DNA of 5,567 bases from Legionellales bacterium (GTDB taxonomy: Bacteria > Pseudomonadota > Gammaproteobacteria > Berkiellales > Berkiellaceae): NCBI GenBank assembly GCA_023266435.1, contig JAHFQF010000076.1:4583-10149 (forward strand), given 5' to 3'. Each line of letters starts with the position of its first letter. The first letter of the stretch is position 1. Both the position numbers and the translations under genes were made by a program. Shown here piece by piece: positions 1 to 4,663 of this stretch. The notes beneath the pieces are model-generated. The model ran no database searches, was not told where the DNA came from, and saw nothing but the letters and a program-made list of their open reading frames with translations.

Positions 1-1
1 G

Positions 2-214
2 GTTACACTTGCTGAGGCGCTAGGTTTGGTCCTTACTCATGAGGAAACAAGTTTAGAAGCGGATAATCAAACAGTCTATGATCTGAAAAAGGTCATCCCA
101 CAGGGACAAGTTGCTGTGACGGTTCAGTTTCCAGGTTTAGTGGGCGCTGATAATTTGAGCAATCAAGTACAAATTAAATGTGATGTGACCGTATTGCCTG
201 CACCAAGAGTATAG
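2..214 (+). CDS. C-terminal end of an unrecognised protein (5' end outside window)
   Basis: The reading frame is open from the first complete codon (base 2) to a TAG at 212-214, giving 70 visible residues. A TTG at base 26 could be read as a start, but no ribosome binding site precedes it and the frame is open upstream of it, so this is the tail of a longer gene. The visible protein is mixed in character, with alternating hydrophobic and polar stretches around QVAVTVQFPGLVGADN and QVQIKCDVTVLPAP that look like beta strands. It has one cysteine, no membrane segment and no motif I recognise. It converges on the minus-strand ATPase gene, with 50 bp between the two stop codons. No function is proposed. 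Confidence refers to its being a real coding tail. Confidence 0.65.
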   Translation, partial: VTLAEALGLVLTHEETSLEADNQTVYDLKKVIPQGQVAVTVQFPGLVGADNLSNQVQIKCDVTVLPAPRV

Positions 215-218
215 TGTT

Positions 219-263
219 AAAAAACTCCCTTTTAAGCCCAATTGAGCATTTATCTTGAAAGGG
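219..263 (-). terminator. Rho-independent terminator of the exporter-ATPase operon
   Basis: Bases 227-236 (CCCTTTTAAG) pair with 254-263 (CTTGAAAGGG), giving a 10-bp stem with one G-U wobble and a 17-base loop. Read on the minus strand, the stem is followed at once by AGTTTTTTAA, a U-run typical of intrinsic terminators. The stem begins 1 bp past the ATPase stop codon (265-267). On the plus strand no T-run follows the stem, so it is directional and probably does not terminate the plus-strand gene that ends at 214. Confidence 0.75.
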
Positions 264-264
264 C

Positions 265-1359
265 TTAGAGGATTTCTGATAGCACGGTACCTTTTTCTGT
301 TAAAATCAAGTTGATTGTATTTACTTGCGTGATTTTATTGATTGCGGCGGTTAATTGTTGAGAGTGTGTAGTAATCAAAATTTGAGAAAAACGTGCAGCA
401 AATACGATAAGCTCAGCCAGGGGTTCTAATAAATCAGGATGTAAACTCATTTCTGGTTCATTTAAAATCAGAAAGGTTGCAGGTCTAGGACTGAGTAAAG
501 CTGCAATAAGGCATAAATATCTCAGGGTGCCATCCGAAAGCTCTCTTGCTTCAAGAGGACGTAAGATACCTGGCATTTTTAATTGCACCTCAAATCTTGA
601 TTTATCATCGACTTGTATGAGTAATTTTGAATTGGGAAATGCTCTGTCAATGGTATTATACAGTTGTTGATGATCTCCAATCTCAATGATAGTTTGTAAC
701 GCTGCAGCGAGATCATGACCATCGTTACTTAAAATCGGGGTACGTACGCCAACTTGGGGTATGCGAATTAGAGCGTCCTGATCCGTTCTAAAGTTATGGT
801 AAAAGCGCCACTTTTTTATCTCACAACTGAGCGCAAATAATTCCGGATATAAATGGGGCTCTTGTAGTTGAGATAGCGCGGATTCTGCCTGATCTAAACA
901 TACTGGATAGGAGACTCGTTTATCATGTTGATCCATAATCCAAGTGCTACCTACCTGGCGTTCTAGTAGAGTATTGCTCGCTCTTCGTGTCTCGCTAAGC
1001 CAGACAAACTCTTCTTTTACTTGAGGATCTAAGGAAAATTTAGATACTGTTGGAGCTGGCAGTCCGCACGAAAACTCATAGTTAAATTTGTCGGTTTTTA
1101 CACACAAAGTTAATCGTACTGGTTTTTTGGTTCTGGTTATTTGCTTTCTTTCCCCGGCCCACAATACAGAAGGCATACCACCTTCTGTGGCAAGTGTTTT
1201 TGCTAATACCCCATTGGCTGCTTGAGATAATAAATGTACCGCTTTATAGAGATTACTTTTGCCGCAGCCATTGGCTCCAGTGACAATCGTGATGGATCCT
1301 AAAGCTAACTCTAGTGTTTGAATGGAGCGATAGCCAGAAATATGGAAGGTATTAATCAT
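265..1359 (-). CDS. RecF/SMC-like AAA family ATPase (COG4637-type predicted ATPase)
   Basis: This 364-residue protein has an ABC/SMC-type nucleotide-binding fold. Visible motifs in order are: an N-terminal strand FHISGYRSI (5-13), as in RecF-like proteins; Walker A GANGCGKSN (28-36, Lys34); a variable middle region (about 60-265) without coiled coil or zinc hook; a signature-like LSDGTLRYL (274-282); Walker B FLILNEPEMSLHP (296-308, catalytic Glu301); and the switch THSQQL (331-336). The Walker B aspartate position is Asn300. From memory, the LNEPE form is common in this family, so I do not read it as loss of activity. The full length and all motifs suggest an intact cytosolic ATPase. Members are annotated only as predicted ATPases and their substrate is unknown. 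The ATG lies 8 bp after the exporter stop with only a weak Shine-Dalgarno sequence, consistent with co-transcription and coupled translation. No nuclease, TOPRIM or other toxic partner lies beside it, so a defence role is not supported. Confidence 0.9.
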   Translation of the reverse strand: MINTFHISGYRSIQTLELALGSITIVTGANGCGKSNLYKAVHLLSQAANGVLAKTLATEGGMPSVLWAGERKQITRTKKPVRLTLCVKTDKFNYEFSCGLPAPTVSKFSLDPQVKEEFVWLSETRRASNTLLERQVGSTWIMDQHDKRVSYPVCLDQAESALSQLQEPHLYPELFALSCEIKKWRFYHNFRTDQDALIRIPQVGVRTPILSNDGHDLAAALQTIIEIGDHQQLYNTIDRAFPNSKLLIQVDDKSRFEVQLKMPGILRPLEARELSDGTLRYLCLIAALLSPRPATFLILNEPEMSLHPDLLEPLAELIVFAARFSQILITTHSQQLTAAINKITQVNTINLILTEKGTVLSEIL

Positions 1360-1367
1360 GATAACAA

Positions 1368-2258
1368 CTACTTATTCAAACAATTCGTTTCACAAGGCCT
1401 CTGCGGATCCTCTAACTCAAGCTGCAGTGTGATATCTGAGATTGGGAAGTGTTGTGATATCTGAATTTCAAGGTTTTTTGAAAAGATAGGATTAAAGTGC
1501 GCTTTATCTACAACTAAATGCGCTGATAAGGCGATTTCAGTGGTGCTTAAAGGCCATACATGCAAGTCATGATAGCCAAGCAAACCCTCATAGTGACTCA
1601 GCAATTTTTTTAGTTTTGCTAGATCAATGGCGCTTGGAACAGCCAGCAACATCAGATCAAGGGATTCGCGAAAGAGGCTCCAAGAGCTGATTAAAATAAC
1701 ACCAGCAATCATGAGACTCACAGCTGGATCTATCCAGTGCCAACTGGTCCAGATCATCAGTACGCCCGCGGCAATTACTCCTAGAGAGACGAGTGCATCG
1801 AGCGCCATGTGCAGAAAAGCGCCTTTTAGATTGATGTCTGTATGCCGATCATGAGCGAATAGATAGGCAGTTAACCCGTTAATCAGAACACCGATTGCAG
1901 CAATGATGATCACTGTACTGGACGCGGTCGCTGTGTGTTGTCCAATCCTACCTAGCGCTTCCCAAACGATACCACCTACCGCCAAAAAAAGAAGTAGGGC
2001 ATTGAGGAAGGCAGCAATCACCGTGGCTTTTTTAAATCCATAGGTAAATTTAGGCGGGGCTTTTTTATGTGCGATCCAGTATCCAAACCATGCGATAAAT
2101 AGCCCAAACATATCACCTGCATTGTGAGCAGCATCTGCTATTAAGGCGACAGAGTTTGCTTGTATTCCATAAAAAATTTCAACAATAATAAATAAAAAAT
2201 TGATGAGGATACTAAACAAGAATTTATCATTGATATGATGCGAGTGTACATGTGCCAT
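1368..2258 (-). CDS. Cation diffusion facilitator family metal efflux transporter (CzcD/ZitB-like)
   Basis: This 296-residue inner-membrane protein exports divalent metal, most likely Zn2+, in exchange for protons. It begins with a histidine-rich cytosolic tail (AHVHSHH) followed by six hydrophobic segments at roughly 12-32, 37-60, 77-102, 114-135, 147-169 and 175-195. The transport-site residues are visible as His45/Asp49 in segment 2 (ADAAHNAGD) and His150/Asp154 in segment 5 (HMALD). This 2-His/2-Asp arrangement is linked to Zn2+ preference in the family. A C-terminal cytosolic domain carries the conserved HDLHVWPLS (230-238). An ATG at 2265-2267 would add three residues. The start at 2256-2258 is preferred because AGGA sits 8 bases upstream of it, whereas AGG abuts the upstream ATG. 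The gene precedes the ATPase by 8 bp. It lies 199 bp downstream of the regulator gene, separated by the palindromic element. No metal-sensor operator was recognised. Confidence 0.93.
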   Translation of the reverse strand: MAHVHSHHINDKFLFSILINFLFIIVEIFYGIQANSVALIADAAHNAGDMFGLFIAWFGYWIAHKKAPPKFTYGFKKATVIAAFLNALLLFLAVGGIVWEALGRIGQHTATASSTVIIIAAIGVLINGLTAYLFAHDRHTDINLKGAFLHMALDALVSLGVIAAGVLMIWTSWHWIDPAVSLMIAGVILISSWSLFRESLDLMLLAVPSAIDLAKLKKLLSHYEGLLGYHDLHVWPLSTTEIALSAHLVVDKAHFNPIFSKNLEIQISQHFPISDITLQLELEDPQRPCETNCLNK

Positions 2259-2350
2259 CAGGACCATCCTAAGGTTTTATACGCAGCTACTGCTGTGACT
2301 TAATTAAAACTTGTTTCGTTACCGTGATCCAGATAAGTATAGGACTCAAT

Positions 2351-2375
2351 ATATACCCAAGATACTCCAAAATAC
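2351..2375 (+). repeat. Left terminal inverted repeat of the palindromic element
   Basis: This 25-base repeat begins ATATACCCAAGATACTCC and is the inverted partner of 2491-2515. The mismatches fall at 2364, 2367 and 2374. The outer 13 bases are identical in both ends, as expected if that part is the functional recognition end. Confidence 0.8.
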
Positions 2376-2457
2376 CTGTTTCTAGCTACTCGAATTTAAC
2401 CATCTGTAGCCTTCCTCACCTCGCAATAGTATCGACTATTCCTTGGTTCGGAAAACT

Positions 2458-3126
2458 TCATCTGGCTAAATCCGCTTTGCTATAAACTACGCATTTTGAA
2501 GCATCTTGGGTATATCTGGCTACCAGCTCATAGGTAGTTAAACAGTTTAGTCTGGCTCGCGCATTTTCAAGATAATGCTCCACTGTTCTTTGAGACAAAC
2601 TTAATTCCATAGCGATTTTTTTAATACTAAAACCTCGGGACAGCAATTTTAAACATTGGCGTTCTCGCACTGTTAAGGGCACTTTAGTATCAAAATGATG
2701 CTGAATGAGTTTTTTTGTTAACTCAGACACATAAATCTGATTAGCTTGGCATAAGCGTGTATTGATGTGAATGAGTGTCGGATCACATTCAATATAATGA
2801 CAGCGAATGGCCTGTATTTGATTATTTAGGATAATAGGAGACTTATGAGTCAGGAATATTTTAGGTACATTGTGTATAAATAACAATTTTAGGCTAAATA
2901 ACGCTTGGCCATTGAGCGCTTTTCTATCCTCTTGCTCAATAGAGCATAATAATTCCTCAGTACTATAATGTTCGGAATGATATAAGTTTTCAGCCCAATA
3001 CTGATCGTTGGTTTTAGTTAAATCTTGTAGTGTGCCTAGCCCATAGAACACTTTGGCGTACTCATTTGCGCTGAGATAAGCGCCACTAGTTGATTTATGT
3101 AGGATTAATCCCACCGAGTGGTTCAT
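2458..3126 (-). CDS. LuxR-type transcriptional regulator with PAS-like N-terminus and element-derived C-terminal tail
   Basis: This 222-residue cytosolic DNA-binding protein has a C-terminal LuxR/FixJ helix-turn-helix at about 148-203. It starts VPLTVRERQCLKLLSRGFS and contains the HTH core IKKIAMELSLSQRTVEHYLENARARL (171-193, recognition helix around SQRTVEHYL). The first 140 residues are a PAS-like or other sensory domain with no receiver phospho-acceptor site or autoinducer-binding signature, so the signal is unknown. Small PAS-LuxR proteins of this kind are numerous in Legionella; that is family knowledge, not proof of origin. Residues 205-222 and the TGA stop (2458-2460) are encoded by the palindromic element, so the natural C-terminus has been replaced just after the last HTH helix. 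The helices needed for DNA binding look complete, so the protein may still work. The ATG at 3124-3126 has no good Shine-Dalgarno sequence. The gene is divergent from the deacylase gene. Confidence 0.88.
   Translation of the reverse strand: MNHSVGLILHKSTSGAYLSANEYAKVFYGLGTLQDLTKTNDQYWAENLYHSEHYSTEELLCSIEQEDRKALNGQALFSLKLLFIHNVPKIFLTHKSPIILNNQIQAIRCHYIECDPTLIHINTRLCQANQIYVSELTKKLIQHHFDTKVPLTVRERQCLKLLSRGFSIKKIAMELSLSQRTVEHYLENARARLNCLTTYELVARYTQDASKCVVYSKADLAR
2491..2515 (-). repeat. Right terminal inverted repeat of the palindromic element
   Basis: Read on the minus strand it begins ATATACCCAAGATGCTTC. It doubles as coding sequence for residues 205-211 of the LuxR-type regulator, reading Tyr-Thr-Gln-Asp-Ala-Ser-Lys, with the edge at the codon boundary after Arg204. 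Confidence 0.8.
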
Positions 3127-3145
3127 GTAGGGTATTTATCCCATA

Positions 3146-3173
3146 TTGCTGTAACAACCATTGTCTATACAAT
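3146..3173 (+). promoter_or_regulatory. Possible sigma-70 promoter for the deacylase gene, overlapping an inverted repeat
   Basis: TTGCTG (3146-3151) and TACAAT (3168-3173) are 16 bases apart on the plus strand; the -35 match is weak (3 of 6) and the -10 is good (5 of 6). The -10 box is one arm of a perfect inverted repeat, ATTGT-CTAT-ACAAT (3160-3173). That repeat lies between the two divergent genes and could be an operator. The regulator encoded next door is an obvious candidate to bind it, but nothing in the sequence proves this. Confidence 0.3.
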
Positions 3174-3176
3174 ACT

Positions 3177-3204
3177 ATCATACTGCATGTAAAAATTTAA
3201 TCAA
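3177..3204 (-). promoter_or_regulatory. Possible sigma-70 promoter for the LuxR-type gene
   Basis: On the minus strand TTGATT (3199-3204) and TATGAT (3177-3182) are separated by 16 bases, matching the -35 and -10 consensus at 4 and 5 of 6 positions. Transcription would begin near 3170, leaving a leader of about 44 bases before the ATG. Such matches arise easily in AT-rich DNA, so this remains a prediction. Confidence 0.4.
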
Positions 3205-3225
3205 CTAAGTAAATAAGGTGTGATC

Positions 3226-3720
3226 ATGAGTCAATCAACTTCTAAGGCGCCCTCCATTGTAGAATTTATTGCTGCCGCCAAACGTTTAGGGTTTGAGGAT
3301 ATTCAGGTCACTGAAATGAGTGACTCCACGAGATCTGCGCAAGAAGCTGCTAATGCGATTGGCTGTGAAATTAAGCGCATTGTGAAATCCATCGTGTTTA
3401 AATCAAAAGAGACCTCCGAGCCAATCTTAGTCTTAGCCAGTGGTGTTAATAGAATCGATGAAAAATTAATTGCCAAATCACTGGGTCAAAAACTGTCTAA
3501 AGCAAATGCGGAATTCGTAAAAAATGAAACCGGATTTACAATAGGAGGTATCCCACCTTTTGGGCATAAAAAGAAACTCATCACTTTCATTGATGAGTCA
3601 CTGTGTGCCTATAGTCAATTATGGGCAGCAGCAGGGACGCCATTTGCAGTCTTTCCGTTAACGCCCGCGCATTTATTGCAGTATTCCGCAGGAAAGGTAA
3701 TTTCGGTGTGTAGTGTCTAA
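3226..3720 (+). CDS. YbaK/EbsC (ProX-like) family aminoacyl-tRNA deacylase
   Basis: This 164-residue cytosolic protein belongs to the YbaK/ProRS-INS editing superfamily, which hydrolyses mischarged aminoacyl-tRNA in trans and so limits mistranslation. Visible features are STRSAQEAANAIGCEIKRIVKSIVFK (34-59), where Lys54 is at the position of the conserved catalytic lysine, LVLASGVNRID (68-78), the tRNA-end/amino-acid loop TGFTIGGIPPFGH (102-114), and AAAGTPFAVFPLTP (134-147). The length is normal for a free-standing deacylase. The amino-acid specificity (Cys, Ala, Ser/Thr or other) cannot be told by eye, so no gene symbol is given. A GTG at 3220 would add two residues. The ATG at 3226 is chosen because AAGG ends 7 bases upstream of it. 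Three stops in a row (TAA TAA TAG, 3718-3726) end the gene. It stands alone, divergent from the regulator gene and convergent with the ankyrin gene. Confidence 0.92.
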   Translation: MSQSTSKAPSIVEFIAAAKRLGFEDIQVTEMSDSTRSAQEAANAIGCEIKRIVKSIVFKSKETSEPILVLASGVNRIDEKLIAKSLGQKLSKANAEFVKNETGFTIGGIPPFGHKKKLITFIDESLCAYSQLWAAAGTPFAVFPLTPAHLLQYSAGKVISVCSV

Positions 3721-3733
3721 TAATAGAAATCTC

Positions 3734-3757
3734 AAAGTAGGTTAGACTTTCTTTACC
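3734..3757 (+). terminator. Weak stem-loop between convergent genes, possible terminator
   Basis: AAAGT (3734-3738) pairs with ACTTT (3746-3750) around a 7-base loop, and a T-rich CTTT follows. The stem is short and AT-rich, so terminator activity is doubtful. It is listed because it is the only hairpin in the 32-bp gap between the deacylase and ankyrin stop codons. Confidence 0.2.
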
Positions 3758-4571
3758 CAGGTCGACATTTACAACCCACATCAAATTTTCCCATATGCCA
3801 AGGAAAAACTTCTGGATCGTTAACCAGTGCGTCATGCTGTATTTGAGTAAATAAGATTGGTTTTTGTGATCTATCTAAGCCCTTTTTAGGATATTCAGAG
3901 TATTCCGAAATGATGCGTGCAATATTGGGTTCGTTTGAATTTTTCGCTTCTTGGGTAACATCAATCCATCTTGGTTTTCTGAAGCAATCCAGCCCAAATT
4001 GAAATTTTTTCTGCGCCCCAAAAATAAGCAAAATTTGAATCATTTGAATCCACTGTTTTCTGCAATGAAAGGGGCTTTGATAACAACCTTGCTTTGCTTC
4101 ATGAAGCGCAGTCATCAATAATGTGCTGGTTGAAAGATATTTGAGGGACACTTGATTAATATCCGCTCCCCAGCGTAACAAGCATATCACTAAATCATAA
4201 TGTAGTTTTTGCGCCAGATGTGCAGAGACTGGGGGGGTATTACGAGAGTCTTTTTGATTGGGATCGGCGCCATGTTCAAGTAAGCAAGACAGCATTGCTT
4301 CAGGTAGCTCTAAATGAGAGATTGAGCGGTATGCGCGAGGAGAAAAGGCATAAGACCAGGTCTCTATGGGTGCTTTAGGATTAGCGCCTTCTTTGATGAG
4401 TGCTCTTAATTCTGCGAGCACTTTATCTGAAACTGTTGCGTGATGCTCGTATCCAGCACATAAAGCATGTAGCTTTTTGTCTAAAGCTGTTTGTTTTTCT
4501 CTTTTTAAGCGATTCTCTTCCATTTCAGCCATCGTGAATGTGAATGAAAATGGCCTTACTGCATTTGCCAT
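3753..4571 (-). CDS. Ankyrin-repeat domain protein, possible host-directed effector
   Basis: This 272-residue soluble protein has no signal peptide or membrane segment. After a charged N-terminal helix (about 14-38, AEMEENRLKREKQTALDKKL) come three or four degenerate ankyrin repeats. Their clearest marks are LRALIKEGANPKAP (55-68), MLSCLLEHGADPNQKDSRNTPP (93-114), VICLLRWGADINQ (128-140) and IQMIQILLIFGAQ (175-187). The spacer between the third and fourth is long and irregular. The last 85 residues are unassigned and lack an obvious secretion tag. Ankyrin repeats mediate protein binding. In Legionella and Coxiella such proteins are often type IV effectors, but no secretion gene or clear E-block lies here, so effector status is inference. 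A TTG start 14 codons upstream is possible. The ATG at 4569-4571 is preferred because AAGGA lies 7 bases upstream. The gene follows the adenylation enzyme by 87 bp. Confidence 0.8.
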   Translation of the reverse strand: MANAVRPFSFTFTMAEMEENRLKREKQTALDKKLHALCAGYEHHATVSDKVLAELRALIKEGANPKAPIETWSYAFSPRAYRSISHLELPEAMLSCLLEHGADPNQKDSRNTPPVSAHLAQKLHYDLVICLLRWGADINQVSLKYLSTSTLLMTALHEAKQGCYQSPFHCRKQWIQMIQILLIFGAQKKFQFGLDCFRKPRWIDVTQEAKNSNEPNIARIISEYSEYPKKGLDRSQKPILFTQIQHDALVNDPEVFPWHMGKFDVGCKCRPG

Positions 4572-4603
4572 TGTAGAGTCCTTTTTATCATGCAAAATCG
4601 CGA

Positions 4604-4609
4604 CAGTAT
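4604..4609 (-). promoter_or_regulatory. Candidate -10 box for the ankyrin gene
   Basis: TATACT on the minus strand matches the -10 consensus at 5 of 6 positions and would start transcription about 25 bases before the chosen ATG. No convincing -35 box lies at normal spacing. It supports separate transcription of the ankyrin gene, but only weakly. Confidence 0.25.
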
Positions 4610-4639
4610 ACAATGTTTAAAAACAAAGACCTAGGTGGA

Positions 4640-4663
4640 CTAAGCTTATATTTTAAAGCTAAG
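4640..4663 (-). terminator. Stem-loop at the end of the adenylation-enzyme gene
   Basis: CTAAGCTT (4640-4647) and AAGCTAAG (4656-4663) form an 8-bp stem with one T-T mismatch around an AT-only 8-base loop. It overlaps the TAG stop of the gene (4659-4661). A T-rich run, CTTTGTTTTT, follows on the minus strand only about 11 bases beyond the stem, so this is an imperfect terminator at best. Confidence 0.25.

Larger units (their letters stand above)
2351..2515. mobile_element. 165-bp near-palindromic MITE-like element with 25-bp terminal inverted repeats
   Basis: The ends 2351-2375 and 2491-2515 are inverted copies matching at 22 of 25 positions. Both start ATATACCCAAGAT, and the three differences are all transitions. 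The symmetry continues inward to a central hairpin, AATAGT (2425-2430), ATCG, ACTATT (2435-2440). With one gap, about 59 of 81 arm positions are complementary before counting G-U pairs, so either transcript could fold into one long hairpin. There is no transposase or independent gene inside. The outermost bases are TA/AT-rich on both sides, compatible with a 2-bp TA or AT target duplication, but the exact junction cannot be fixed from one copy. The element overlaps the 3' end of the LuxR-type gene and lies between it and the exporter gene. Non-autonomous mobility is inferred from structure only; whether other copies exist cannot be seen here. Confidence 0.75.

Noticed and set aside
265..1359. 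RecF-like ATPase as part of an anti-phage system (Septu, Gabija, OLD-type or retron)
   Set aside because: No TOPRIM domain, HNH nuclease, helicase, reverse transcriptase or toxin partner is adjacent; the neighbour is a metal exporter.
1627..1854. Plus-strand open frame of 75 codons antisense to the metal exporter
   Set aside because: It lies wholly within the exporter gene, has arginine/serine-rich composition typical of an antisense shadow, and shows no ribosome binding site or recognisable domain.
2261..2271. Inverted repeat AGGA-TGG-TCCT at the exporter ribosome binding site as a riboswitch or operator
   Set aside because: Four-base arms around three bases are likely by chance, and no larger conserved structure surrounds them.
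2351..2515. The palindromic element as a rho-independent terminator for the LuxR gene
   Set aside because: It is far too long and has no T-run after the stem on either strand.
3753..3770. C-terminal CRPG of the ankyrin protein as a prenylation (CaaX) motif like those of some Legionella effectors
   Set aside because: A cysteine is at the fourth position from the end, but the following Arg-Pro are not aliphatic, so it does not fit the motif.
3587..3835. Minus-strand open frame of 82 codons spanning the ends of the deacylase and ankyrin genes
   Set aside because: It overlaps two well-supported genes and has no motif of its own.
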